Source: Clostridia bacterium (GTDB lineage: Bacteria > Bacillota > Clostridia > Christensenellales > Aristaeellaceae). From it: a DNA stretch of 64,000 nt. The notes below the pieces were generated by a model. That model was not told where the DNA came from. It did no database searches and was given only the letters and a program-made list of their open reading frames with translations. The first letter of the stretch is position 1. Each line of letters begins with the position of its first letter. Shown in pieces: positions 17,147-25,429 of the stretch. A program made the position numbers and the translations under genes. The stretch is from the NCBI GenBank assembly GCA_017516765.1, contig JAFXBE010000019.1, forward strand, positions 62,001 through 126,000, written 5' to 3'.

Positions 17147-17176
17147 ACAGCTCTTCTGTATGGAAGGGCTGTTTTC
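17147..17176 (+). terminator. Terminator of the padR operon
   Basis: ACAGCTCTTC (17147-17156) pairs with GAAGGGCTGT (17163-17172), one G-U pair, then TTTC. It separates the operon from lonB. Confidence 0.75.
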
Positions 17177-17196
17177 ATATCCAGCAAACTCCATAC

Positions 17197-18960
17197 ATGG
17201 AACAGCCAAAAAAGACACAACCTACCTCCAGTAAACCGCAAATGGAGGTACAGCCGTTGATCAGCGCGATTTTGTTTGGTATTCAGCTCTTGGTAACCAT
17301 CGTTGTGGGTATTTACTTCTATACCCAGATCCGCAACCAGCGAAAGGCACAGCCTGCAATGCGCCGTGACAGCGGGCGGGAATTTGAAAAGCTGCAGAAG
17401 CTGCGGTCGCTCAGACTCAGCCAACCGCTGGCAGAAAAAGTGCGTCCGGCGAAGTTTTCCGATATCATTGGTCAGGAAGACGGGATCAAATCCCTCAAGG
17501 CGATCCTCTGTGGCAAGAATCCGCAGCATGTAATCATCTACGGCCCGCCCGGTATCGGTAAAACCTGTGCAGCCAGACTGGTGCTGGAGGCGGCCAAGAA
17601 AAGCCCGGGTACGCCCTTTGCCGCCGATGCTCCCTTCATTGAAATGGATGCTACCTGTGTGCGTTTTGACGAACGCGCCATTGCAGATCCGCTCATCGGC
17701 AGCGTGCATGATCCCATCTATCAGGGTGCGGGCCCTCTGGGGGTACAGGGAGTGCCCCAACCCAAACCGGGTGCGGTCACCAGGGCGCATGGCGGTGTTT
17801 TGTTTCTGGATGAGATCGGTGAATTGCACCCCGTGCAGATGAATAAGCTGCTCAAGGTACTGGAAGACCGCAAGGTTATGCTGGAATCGGCGTATTACCA
17901 GCCGGATGATCATGGCACACCCAGGCACATCCACGATATCTTCAAAAATGGTTTGCCCGCCGATTTTCGTTTGGTGGGAGCCACCACAAGAAGCCCCGGC
18001 GAGATCCCGCCTGCTCTGCGTTCCCGCTGTATGGAGATCTATTTCCGCGCGTTGGAACCGGAAGAAGTTGCGGATATCGCTTTCAATTCCGCACAGCGCG
18101 CCGGTTATACCATGAAAAGAGAAGACGCAGAAGTGGTGGGACGCTTTGCCGCTTGCGGACGCGATGCCGTAAACATTGTACAAATGTGTGCGGGTCTTGC
18201 CCAGATGGAGGAACGTACCGATATTCAGACCAAGGATGTGGAATGGGTCGTGTATTCCGGTCATTATGCTGCACGCCCCGAGCAGCAGGCCGATACAGCC
18301 GACCGGGTCGGCGTGGTTCATGGTCTTGCGATCGTCGGCAGCCATCAGGGGGTTACCATGGAAATTGAAGCGGTCGCGCAGAAAGGAACCGGCAAACTGC
18401 ACATAACCGGTATTGTGGAGGAAGAAGAACTGGGCAGCGAGAACCGCAGGATCCGTCGAAAATCCTCTGCCAGAAGCTCTCTGGAAAACGTGATGACCCT
18501 GCTTTCCTCTATGGGCTATCCGACCGATTCGTACGATCTGCATATCAATTTCCCCGGCGGTAGCCCGGTGGACGGTCCTTCTGCCGGGGTTGCCATGGCT
18601 GTGGTTGCCGCCAGCGCCCTTTCCGGCAGAGCGGTGGATGGACATGTAGCGGTCACGGGCGAAGTATCCGTGCTGGGTGCGGTCAAGCCTGTGGGTGGTG
18701 TGCCGGGAAAGGTGGAGGCTGCCCAGCGGGCGGGACTCACTACCGTGCTGATCCCTGCAGATAACCAATTGGAGCGTTTTGAACACGCAACGATTCAGGT
18801 GGTGCCGATCCGTACACTGAAGGAAGCGCTTGACAGGATGCTGCTGCCCGCCACATCCGCACAACTGCTGCCTGCACAGAATGCGGAAGCTGTTCCGTCA
18901 GTAACGGCAGCATTGCCCGTGCTGATCGCAGGTGAACGTCTGGCCTCCGGGAAGGGATGA
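17197..18960 (+). CDS. lonB: LonB-type ATP-dependent protease (sporulation-associated)
   Basis: 587 aa from the ATG at 17197. An earlier in-frame ATG would lie before the upstream terminator, so it is rejected. One TM anchor (about 19-42, ISAILFGIQLLVTIVVGIYF). AAA+ domain with Walker A YGPPGIGKT and Walker B GGVLFLDEIGEL. C-terminal Lon protease domain with catalytic Ser in DGPSAGVAMA and Lys in GVPGKVEAAQ. In Bacillus, LonB is made in the forespore under sigma-F and removes regulatory proteins. No clear Shine-Dalgarno precedes 17197, and an ATG at 17242 is an alternative start. Directly upstream of lonA, as in many spore formers. Confidence 0.92.
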   Translation: MEQPKKTQPTSSKPQMEVQPLISAILFGIQLLVTIVVGIYFYTQIRNQRKAQPAMRRDSGREFEKLQKLRSLRLSQPLAEKVRPAKFSDIIGQEDGIKSLKAILCGKNPQHVIIYGPPGIGKTCAARLVLEAAKKSPGTPFAADAPFIEMDATCVRFDERAIADPLIGSVHDPIYQGAGPLGVQGVPQPKPGAVTRAHGGVLFLDEIGELHPVQMNKLLKVLEDRKVMLESAYYQPDDHGTPRHIHDIFKNGLPADFRLVGATTRSPGEIPPALRSRCMEIYFRALEPEEVADIAFNSAQRAGYTMKREDAEVVGRFAACGRDAVNIVQMCAGLAQMEERTDIQTKDVEWVVYSGHYAARPEQQADTADRVGVVHGLAIVGSHQGVTMEIEAVAQKGTGKLHITGIVEEEELGSENRRIRRKSSARSSLENVMTLLSSMGYPTDSYDLHINFPGGSPVDGPSAGVAMAVVAASALSGRAVDGHVAVTGEVSVLGAVKPVGGVPGKVEAAQRAGLTTVLIPADNQLERFEHATIQVVPIRTLKEALDRMLLPATSAQLLPAQNAEAVPSVTAALPVLIAGERLASGKG

Positions 18961-18992
18961 TCTGCCCATTTTAGACATTATGCGCCCTGTGC

Positions 18993-19021
18993 TTGCATTT
19001 GTACCCCGAACCCGATATAAT
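18993..19021 (+). promoter_or_regulatory. lonA promoter
   Basis: TTGCAT (18993-18998), 17-base spacer, perfect TATAAT (19016-19021), 63 bases before the lonA ATG. A weak AATCAT/ATGATT hairpin with a T7 run (19019-19054) overlaps the -10. It may be the lonB terminator or a leader hairpin. Confidence 0.65.
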
Positions 19022-19083
19022 CATTCATGGCTTTTTGCCGTCTATGATTTTTTTCGCCTGCGAAGCGGGCATCGGAGGTACCT

Positions 19084-21438
19084 ATGCAGGAAAAAACACG
19101 CAGAGCACAGCGCATCACGCTGCCGGTGCTGCCTTTGAGAGGGATCATGGTGTTCCCCTATATGGTCATGCATTTCGATGTTGGCCGTCCCAAGAGCATA
19201 GCCGCTCTGGAAAAAGCGATGATGGAAGATCAGCGCATTTTCCTGGTTGCTCAGAAGGATGCGGATGTTGACGATCCGCAGAACGGCGACTTGTTCCGGG
19301 TGGGCACGGTAGCCCACATCAAACAGGTGCTGCATCTGCCCGGAGACAGTATCCGTGTGATGGTGGAAGGCTTGCACCGCGCAGTGCTTGTCGATGTACT
19401 GGAGACCGAGCCCTTTATGGTGGCGGAGGTACGCAGCGCCCAGCATCCCGCCGGCGATTCTATGGAGCTTGAAGCGCTGGTACGCACCACGCACAGCTAT
19501 TTTGAAAAGCTGGCTCAGGAAAGCAAGCGGGTATCTCAGGAAACGCTGCATTCCGTTCTGGCGGTGGATGACCCCGAACAATTGGCAGATATCATTGCAG
19601 CCAACGTGCTTACCTCGCTGGAAGACCGACAGTCCATCCTGGAAAAGCTGAAGGTCTCCGAACGTTTGGAGGCGGTCTGCAGCATTCTGCTTCGCGAAAC
19701 CGAGCTTTCCGATGTGGAAAAGCAGGTGCAGAGCCGTATCAAGAACCAGATCGAGCAGAACCATAAGGATTTCTATCTCAGGGAGCAGATCAAGGCGATC
19801 CAGATCGAACTGGGCGACCGGGACGGCACCGAGGTGGAGGAACTGCGGGAACGTCTCGCCAAAACACCGCTGAATGATGAGGCGCGTCAGAAGTGCGAGA
19901 AGGAGATCGACCGCCTTTCTCAGATGCCTCCGGGAATTCCCGAGATCAACGTAAGCCGTACGTATATCGAATGGATCCTTGATCTGCCCTGGGGCAAGAC
20001 CACCCAGGATCAGCTGGATCTGAAACGGGCGCGCAAGGTGCTGGATCAGGAGCACTACGGCATGGAACGGGTCAAGGAACGAATTATCGAATACCTTGCC
20101 GTTCTGCGCATGAAAAACGATATGAAGGGGCCGATTCTGTGCTTTGCAGGCCCTCCCGGTGTCGGTAAAACCTCTATCGTACGTTCCATTGCCAAGGCGG
20201 TAGGACGCGAATTTGTGCAGATGTCCCTTGGCGGTGTGCGTGATGAGGCGGAGATCCGCGGTCATCGCCGCACTTATGTGGCTGCTATTCCCGGTCGGAT
20301 CATTGCAGGTCTCAAGCAGGCCGGGACGATGAACCCTGTGTTCCTGTTTGACGAGATCGACAAGCTGACCCAGAGCATGCAGGGCGATCCCTCCGCGGCT
20401 ATGCTGGAGGTGCTGGATGCAGAGCAGAACCATGCGTTCCGTGATCATTACATGGAACTGCCGTTCGATCTGAGCCGCGTTATGTTCATTACCACGGCAA
20501 ATAACATCGAAACCATTCCTCCCGCACTTCGCGACCGTCTGGAGATCATTGAGGTGTCCAGCTATACCGAGGAAGAAAAACTGCGCATTGCCAAGAAGCA
20601 TCTTTTGCCCAAGCAGATCACAGCCCATGGCATGAAGAACGGCAGTGTTCGCTTGAACGAAAAGCTCATCTCCACGGTTATTGAGGACTATACCCGTGAG
20701 GCGGGCGTGCGTCAGCTGGAGCGTGTTCTGGCCAAGGTAGTGCGTAAAGCAGCTGTGGAGATGCTGGACAAGAACACCAAACAGGTGACTGTGGGTCCGG
20801 ATAAGCTGCGCAGCTATCTGGGTGCAGCCCGGTATACCCGAGAGGCTCTGGAGAGCAACGACCGGATCGGCGTTGTCAACGGTCTGGCGTATACCTCTGT
20901 CGGCGGCGAATTGCTGCCTGTGGAGTGCGCTGTTATGGAGGGCACGGGTGCGCTCCAGCTTACCGGCAGCCTTGGTGATGTGATGCAGGAAAGCGCAAAA
21001 GCGGCGCTCAGCTGGGTTCGTGCCCATGCGGCTGCGTGGGGCGTGAATGCGGAGTTCTTCCGTAAGCATGATATCCATATCCATGTACCGGAAGGGGCTG
21101 TGCCCAAGGATGGTCCCAGCGCAGGTGTTACGCTGACAACAGCCCTCGTCAGTACGTTGCTGGAAAACCCTGTGCGCCAGAGCGTTGCGATGACCGGCGA
21201 AATCACGCTGCGCGGTCGGGTGCTGCCGATCGGCGGCTTGAAGGAAAAGCTGATGGCAGCCTACCGCGCCGGTATCCGGCAGGTACTCATCCCCAGAGAA
21301 AACCTGAAGGATCTGGAGGATGTGGCACAGGTTGTGCTGGACAAGCTGGAGATCATCCCGGCGGATGATGTGGAGAAGGTATTGCAGACCGCTCTTGTCA
21401 ACGAGCTCCCCACGGCGGAGGTGCAACATGGAGATTAA
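19084..21438 (+). CDS. lon: ATP-dependent protease La (LonA)
   Basis: 784 aa, typical LonA length. N-terminal substrate-binding LON domain (about 10-205; [19 protein letters not shown]), helical region, AAA+ domain with Walker [10 protein letters not shown] near 357 and Walker [11 protein letters not shown], then the Ser-Lys protease domain with [10 protein letters not shown] and the Lys in [13 protein letters not shown]. Degrades misfolded and regulatory proteins in the cytoplasm. GGAGGT precedes the ATG. Overlaps ysxC by 11 bases. I see no CIRCE or CtsR box upstream. Confidence 0.97.
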   Translation: MQEKTRRAQRITLPVLPLRGIMVFPYMVMHFDVGRPKSIAALEKAMMEDQRIFLVAQKDADVDDPQNGDLFRVGTVAHIKQVLHLPGDSIRVMVEGLHRAVLVDVLETEPFMVAEVRSAQHPAGDSMELEALVRTTHSYFEKLAQESKRVSQETLHSVLAVDDPEQLADIIAANVLTSLEDRQSILEKLKVSERLEAVCSILLRETELSDVEKQVQSRIKNQIEQNHKDFYLREQIKAIQIELGDRDGTEVEELRERLAKTPLNDEARQKCEKEIDRLSQMPPGIPEINVSRTYIEWILDLPWGKTTQDQLDLKRARKVLDQEHYGMERVKERIIEYLAVLRMKNDMKGPILCFAGPPGVGKTSIVRSIAKAVGREFVQMSLGGVRDEAEIRGHRRTYVAAIPGRIIAGLKQAGTMNPVFLFDEIDKLTQSMQGDPSAAMLEVLDAEQNHAFRDHYMELPFDLSRVMFITTANNIETIPPALRDRLEIIEVSSYTEEEKLRIAKKHLLPKQITAHGMKNGSVRLNEKLISTVIEDYTREAGVRQLERVLAKVVRKAAVEMLDKNTKQVTVGPDKLRSYLGAARYTREALESNDRIGVVNGLAYTSVGGELLPVECAVMEGTGALQLTGSLGDVMQESAKAALSWVRAHAAAWGVNAEFFRKHDIHIHVPEGAVPKDGPSAGVTLTTALVSTLLENPVRQSVAMTGEITLRGRVLPIGGLKEKLMAAYRAGIRQVLIPRENLKDLEDVAQVVLDKLEIIPADDVEKVLQTALVNELPTAEVQHGD

Positions 21439-22039
21439 GCAGGCTTCGTTTGTAACCAGTCTGGCGCAGTATCACGAGAAACCGCCCATTCAGCTGCCCC
21501 AGATCGCGGTTGTTGGCAAGAGCAATGTTGGTAAAAGCTCACTGATCAACTCGCTGTGCAACCGGCACAAGCTGTGCAAAACCAGCGCTACGCCCGGAAA
21601 AACCCGGCTGATCAATGTGTTCCTGATTAATAACGAGTTTCATCTTGTGGATCTGCCGGGTTATGGCTTTGCTAAGGTGGATAAGGCCGAGAAGCAACGC
21701 TGGGGTGCGATGATGGACGGCTATTTTCAGGAAAGCACTCAGCTGATGCATGTGCTGCATCTTGTGGATATCCGCCATGATCCTACGCAGGATGATATCG
21801 CCATGAGCCAGTACTTCCGGCAGATGGACATCCCCTTTACGGTGGTCGCTACCAAGGCGGATAAGATCAGCCGGGGAGCGCGGATGAAGCATATTGCACC
21901 GATTTGCCGCGCCCTTCTGGTGCAGCCTTGGGAAGTGGTTCCTTATTCCAGCGAAGACGGTTCCGGCAGGGATAAGCTGCTGGAGATCGTTGAAGACATT
22001 CTCTACGGCGAAGAAGACGCCGGGACGGCAGAGGAATAA
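21428..22039 (+). CDS. ysxC: Ribosome biogenesis GTP-binding protein YsxC/EngB
   Basis: 203 aa. TRAFAC GTPase with G1 GKSNVGKSS, G2/Thr in SATPGKTR, G3 DLPGYG, G4 TKAD and G5 YSSEDG. Required for late 50S subunit assembly. The start (21428) lies inside the end of lonA, with GGCGGAGG upstream, the standard lonA-ysxC pairing in Firmicutes. Confidence 0.96.
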   Translation: MEIKQASFVTSLAQYHEKPPIQLPQIAVVGKSNVGKSSLINSLCNRHKLCKTSATPGKTRLINVFLINNEFHLVDLPGYGFAKVDKAEKQRWGAMMDGYFQESTQLMHVLHLVDIRHDPTQDDIAMSQYFRQMDIPFTVVATKADKISRGARMKHIAPICRALLVQPWEVVPYSSEDGSGRDKLLEIVEDILYGEEDAGTAEE

Positions 22040-22108
22040 GGCACATATCGTTTCGAACCGCATAGCATGCAGTATCCTCCCCATGGAACAATGGAAAGGA
22101 GCAAAGGC

Positions 22109-22438
22109 ATGCAGCAGCGTAATTTGTTTATGAAGCCTGCGTTGCAGCCCGGCGAAGCTGTACTGCTTCCTGCGCTGCCCGGAAACCGATGGCAGGAAAC
22201 GATCGCCGCCGGGCTGAAAACGTCCGATGAAAGTTCGACGTTCATTCCTGCGGGCGAGGAATGGAAAGGGCAGACAACCGCCCTGAGCACACAGGTGCGC
22301 ACCTCCGGCAGCATGGCCGGACGAAGCGTTCTCAGGGCGGCGGGCTTCGGAAATGCAGCAAACCGATCTTCTGCATGGATGTACCCCGGCTTTTCCTCTG
22401 CCCGGGCATGCAGGAGAAGACGGTGCGGCAGAACATGA
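22109..22438 (+). CDS. Unrecognised small protein, possibly frameshifted
   Basis: 109 aa from an ATG with AAAGGAG 8 bases upstream. Codon choice resembles the neighbours for about the first 95 codons (MQQRNLFMKPALQPGEAVLL; SMAGRSVLRAAGFG). The end is implausible, Arg/Cys-rich and short. From about 22370 another frame looks more gene-like and runs to a stop at 22458 (ending MQEKTVRQNMMPGLQT), just before the terminator. This suggests a frameshifted or decaying gene of about 115 aa. I recognise no family. It could be spurious; the good ribosome-binding site, position after ysxC and the following terminator are the arguments for it. Confidence 0.4.
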   Translation: MQQRNLFMKPALQPGEAVLLPALPGNRWQETIAAGLKTSDESSTFIPAGEEWKGQTTALSTQVRTSGSMAGRSVLRAAGFGNAANRSSAWMYPGFSSARACRRRRCGRT

Positions 22439-22465
22439 TGCCCGGTCTGCAAACATAAGAAAACG

Positions 22466-22503
22466 GGCTGCAGCAGAAAGTTGCTTCTGCTGCAGCCTTT
22501 TCC
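22466..22503. terminator. Bidirectional intrinsic terminator
   Basis: A perfect 13-bp stem (22466-22478 with 22485-22497; core GGCTGCAGCAG) with TTTTCC rightward and GTTTTCTTAT leftward. It ends the rightward lonA-ysxC unit and the leftward CAP-domain gene. Confidence 0.88.
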
Positions 22504-22533
22504 TGTATGTTGGGGCGCATACGCCGCTTTGGA

Positions 22534-23289
22534 TCAGCGTACGAACAGCTGGGTCACATAGACAAAGCCCTGAGCATCTGTTACAACGCCGATGCCCACC
22601 TTTGTCCAATTGGGCGAGAGTATGTTGCGGCGGTGGCCTTCGCTGCTCATAAATGCGGCCTGGGATTTTTCTACGGTTGCGTGATGGGCGATGTTTTCAC
22701 CTACGGCAAGAAACGAATACCCGAAGGTTTTGAGCATCTGGGACGCACTGCCGTAAGTGGGGGATGTATGAGCAAAGTAACGGTTGTCTTTCATGTCCTG
22801 ACTCTTTGCTCTTGCAATGCGGCATAATTCAGGGTCCAGAGTGAGGGGTGAAAGCCCGTTTGCAGAACGATCCTTGTTAAGCAAAAGAAATGCATTTTCC
22901 TCTTGCATGCCTACATAACCCGTAGTATAATCATCGTCTGTAGAGGGGGCAGGCGTTGTTGAAACTGGCTTTTTGCTCGCTTGCGGATGCATTGTTGCGG
23001 TCGGAACGGGCCGCGGCGTGTGGCCGGGCTGTGCGGTCGGTATCGGTGCCTGTGTTCTCTCGGGCATGATGGTTGGCGTGGAAACCGGTGCGGGTGTTAC
23101 CGTCGGAAGCAGGGTTGGTTCTGTTCCGCACTGGGGGATCCCCGTAACAGCAGGTGTGTGAGTGCTTATGGGTACTTGCGTCAAAACAGGTCTCACATCA
23201 AGGGTCGGTGTGGGCGAAGCTGCTGCGATGCTTGTGTTTCCAAGCATAACCGCCAGGAGCAGAACAATCGTCTTCTGTTTCTTTCTCAT
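22534..23289 (-). CDS. Secreted CAP/SCP-domain protein (YkwD-like)
   Basis: 251 aa from the ATG at 23289, with GGAGGT upstream; the longer in-frame extension lacks a site. A signal peptide (1 to about 24; KKQKTIVLLLAVMLG..AAA) is followed by a Thr/Pro-rich extracellular linker to about residue 120. The C-terminal CAP domain shows LLLNKDRSANGLSPL, NRYFAHTSPTYG, VGENIA and SSEGHRRNILSPNW, which contain the usual His and Glu residues. Family members in spore formers include spore-coat and germination-associated proteins; the exact role is unknown. Transcribed alone and leftward, ending at the shared terminator. Confidence 0.9.
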   Translation of the reverse strand: MRKKQKTIVLLLAVMLGNTSIAAASPTPTLDVRPVLTQVPISTHTPAVTGIPQCGTEPTLLPTVTPAPVSTPTIMPERTQAPIPTAQPGHTPRPVPTATMHPQASKKPVSTTPAPSTDDDYTTGYVGMQEENAFLLLNKDRSANGLSPLTLDPELCRIARAKSQDMKDNRYFAHTSPTYGSASQMLKTFGYSFLAVGENIAHHATVEKSQAAFMSSEGHRRNILSPNWTKVGIGVVTDAQGFVYVTQLFVR

Positions 23290-23310
23290 AAGAACCTCCG
23301 TATGTTTGGG

Positions 23311-23326
23311 ATTGCGATTTCGCAAT
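23311..23326. promoter_or_regulatory. 16-bp palindrome at the CAP gene transcription start
   Basis: ATTGCGA-TT-TCGCAAT is an exact 7-bp dyad at about +1 of the leftward promoter. Upstream are two direct copies of TCGTAATA (23331-23338 and 23342-23349), 11 bases apart. Possibly an operator. Confidence 0.45.
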
Positions 23327-23329
23327 AAA

Positions 23330-23358
23330 ATCGTAATATATTCGTAATAAATATTCAA
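23330..23358 (-). promoter_or_regulatory. Promoter of the CAP-domain gene
   Basis: Read leftward: TTGAAT (23353-23358), 17-base spacer, TACGAT (23330-23335), 40 bases before the start codon, in a very AT-rich stretch. Confidence 0.5.
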
Positions 23359-23444
23359 CGATTTATCCAGCCGGGTTCCATGGGAATACATGCCAAGTAT
23401 CCAAAGGACGTTCGGTCCGCAATGTTAGAGAGGGGAACTGTATA

Positions 23445-23843
23445 ATGAAACTGGTCAAGTGTCCCAGATGCGATCTGAATTACATTCAGGAAACCGAAAA
23501 ACTGTGCAAGGTATGCCAGCGCGAAATGAAGGGCGAGCAGACCTCCGAAGAAATGGAGCTTTGTTCCGTCTGCAACGCCGCGCCTGCTCTGCCTGGCCAC
23601 GATGTGTGTCTGGGATGCCTGAAGGAAATGAATACAGGCAATACCACCAGCGACCAAGATGATACCGGCGTTACCGACAGCGCTCTGCCGGAACTCAGCT
23701 CGGTGAGCACCATGGACGAGATCATTCCTCAGATCAACGAAGATATCCCGGAAAATGAATTTGGCGATATTCAGAACGAATTGTCCCTTGAGGATGTAAT
23801 CGAAGAAGAAAACCAGGACGAAGACGAGGAAGAGGATATCTGA
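23445..23843 (+). CDS. Zinc-ribbon protein with acidic tail
   Basis: 132 aa. Two or three Cys pairs in the first 65 residues (CPRC, CKVC, CSVC, CLGC) form a treble-clef or zinc-ribbon-like module. Residues about 70-132 are strongly acidic and low complexity, ending in EENQDEDEEEDI. AGGGG lies upstream. No catalytic motif. It may bind nucleic acid or partner proteins; function unknown. It starts 31 bases before the metallophosphoesterase gene on the same strand, so the two are probably co-transcribed. Confidence 0.8.
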   Translation: MKLVKCPRCDLNYIQETEKLCKVCQREMKGEQTSEEMELCSVCNAAPALPGHDVCLGCLKEMNTGNTTSDQDDTGVTDSALPELSSVSTMDEIIPQINEDIPENEFGDIQNELSLEDVIEEENQDEDEEEDI

Positions 23844-23874
23844 CCGCCTTTCGCAGCAAAGAAGTGAGGGAAGC

Positions 23875-24576
23875 ATGGCTGTATTTGCAATAGGAGATCT
23901 GCACCTGCCGGGCGGCAACGAAAAGCCCATGGATGTCTTTGGCAGCCACTGGGAAAACCATTTCGAAACCATTTCAAAAAATTGGTTGGAAATGGTAGCG
24001 CCGCAGGATGTAGTGCTCATTCCGGGCGATATCAGCTGGGCGATGCAGCTTGCACAAATTACAGATGATCTTCGCGCAATAGAGGCTCTGCCCGGACAGA
24101 AGATTTTCCTTCGCGGCAACCATGACTATTGGTGGAACGCCATAGGCAAGGTTCGGGCAATGCTGGGGCCGGGCAGCTATGCATTGCAAAACGATGCTGT
24201 TATGCTGAACGGTCTGGTATTCTGCGGTACCAGAGGCTGGATGTTTCCGACGGCAGCACAGCCGCTGGGCGAGCAGGACGAGAAGGTGTTCCTGCGCGAG
24301 TGTATGCGTCTGCGCATGTCTCTGGATCAGGCAGTGAAGCTTTCCAAGGGCGAGCCGGTTGTTGCCATGATGCATTTTCCGCCCTTGTTTGCAGACGGTA
24401 TGGCAACCGCGTTTACCGATATCCTCGACGAATACCCCATAAGCGACGTGATCTACGGTCACCTGCACGGTCACGGCATTAAGATCGCATTTGAGGGCGA
24501 ACGAAATGCGATTCGCTACCACCTGGCCTCCTGCGACGCTTTGGGCTTTCGCCCCAAGCACATTGAGCACCTATAA
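23875..24576 (+). CDS. Calcineurin-like metallophosphoesterase
   Basis: 233 aa. The five metallophosphoesterase blocks are visible: IGDLHLP (DxH), IPGDISW (GD), LRGNHDYWW (GNHD), MMHFPP (H) and YGHLHGHG (GHxH). A dinuclear-metal phosphoesterase of the YkuE/serine-threonine-phosphatase-like clade, substrate unknown. GTGAGG lies upstream. Second gene after the zinc-ribbon gene. An AT-rich spacer and a large hairpin follow. Confidence 0.9.
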   Translation: MAVFAIGDLHLPGGNEKPMDVFGSHWENHFETISKNWLEMVAPQDVVLIPGDISWAMQLAQITDDLRAIEALPGQKIFLRGNHDYWWNAIGKVRAMLGPGSYALQNDAVMLNGLVFCGTRGWMFPTAAQPLGEQDEKVFLRECMRLRMSLDQAVKLSKGEPVVAMMHFPPLFADGMATAFTDILDEYPISDVIYGHLHGHGIKIAFEGERNAIRYHLASCDALGFRPKHIEHL

Positions 24577-24627
24577 AATAATTACATTTTAGAAATAAAT
24601 TTGTAATAGTTTAGCAATAAAAATAGT

Positions 24628-24735
24628 AAGAACGCCTGTTCTCAAGGCTTTCGGAATGTTTTGTGAAACAAACGTTTCGGAAGACGGCAGAAAATGAAGC
24701 CGAACGCCTTCGAGAACGGGCGTTCTTGTTTTTTG
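24628..24735 (+). terminator. About 100-nt hairpin with T-tract before the dcw cluster
   Basis: The arms 24628-24654 and 24700-24727 pair almost throughout: AAGAACGCC/GGCGTTCTT, GTTCTC/GAGAAC and AGGC/GCCT, with single mismatches between the blocks. The right arm runs into TGTTTTTT. A 45-nt apical region has a weaker GTTT/AAAC helix. Much longer than the other terminators here; a small RNA with its own terminator is possible. The rest of the 315-base gap is AT-rich spacer (ATTACA/TGTAAT repeat at 24581-24607) and the mraZ promoter. Confidence 0.65.
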
Positions 24736-24791
24736 TGTCCGTTTTTTGCCTCTCGATGGCCTTGAAACCCTTGCCGGAAGGCGGTTTGAGA

Positions 24792-24820
24792 TTGCGTGCA
24801 GCACCCGAATGTGGTATAAC
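24792..24820 (+). promoter_or_regulatory. mraZ / dcw cluster promoter
   Basis: TTGCGT (24792-24797), 17-base spacer, TATAAC (24815-24820), 72 bases before the mraZ start. Confidence 0.6.
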
Positions 24821-24891
24821 GGGTATGTGATGTGGGGGATATCTCCTACAAACGAACGTAAAGTGGCTGAAAAGTGGGAGGTGAAGTTCGC

Positions 24892-25404
24892 GTGGACGAA
24901 ATGCGTCAGGAAACAGTCGAGAATGCGTCTGGCGAACAGGACCTGGAAATCTTCGATTTTTTCAGTTGCTATGCGCACTCGCTGGATACGAAGGGACGAT
25001 TGATCATTCCGAATGTATACCGCGAACCGCTCGGGGCAAAATTCACCGTCTCCATAACGCCGGACGGTGAGGGAATAGCCCTCTATCCGGAAACGACGTT
25101 TGATCGAATGATCAGAGATCTTGCCAAATTGAACCGGTACGACGATCTGGTCAGGCGATATATTTCTTACCTTGCCAAGATGAGCTACCGCTGTATGGAA
25201 ACCGATTCTCAGGGCCGCCTCCTTATCCCGACAAAGCTACGCCGTCAGATTCTGGGCGACGAAGTGAAGGAAGTGGAGATCAGCGGCGCTTTGGATCATG
25301 TCCGTATATGCAGCACGGATCTGGCCGCCGATGACGACCTCTTCTTTAAGGAACATCGTGCCGAGATGAACCAGAGGATCAGTGCCCTGAAGGCAGAACA
25401 ATGA
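24892..25404 (+). CDS. mraZ: Transcriptional regulator MraZ
   Basis: 170 aa from a GTG at 24892, chosen because GGGAGGTGA ends 7 bases before it; an ATG at 24901 is the alternative. Two SpoVT/AbrB-like half-domains, each with the DxxGR-type signature (SLDTKGRLIIP and ETDSQGRLLIP). MraZ binds direct repeats in its own promoter and controls the division and cell wall cluster. It has extra N-terminal (about 20) and C-terminal (about 15) residues compared with the usual 143 aa. First gene of the dcw cluster; rsmH, its normal neighbour, is absent. Confidence 0.93.
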   Translation: MDEMRQETVENASGEQDLEIFDFFSCYAHSLDTKGRLIIPNVYREPLGAKFTVSITPDGEGIALYPETTFDRMIRDLAKLNRYDDLVRRYISYLAKMSYRCMETDSQGRLLIPTKLRRQILGDEVKEVEISGALDHVRICSTDLAADDDLFFKEHRAEMNQRISALKAEQ

Positions 25405-25429
25405 TTATTGAAAGGAGCTGGAGAACAAA

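Noticed and set aside
19042-21429. Long - strand frame opposite lonA
   Set aside because: lonA on the + strand is complete with all catalytic motifs; the antisense frame is composition-driven.
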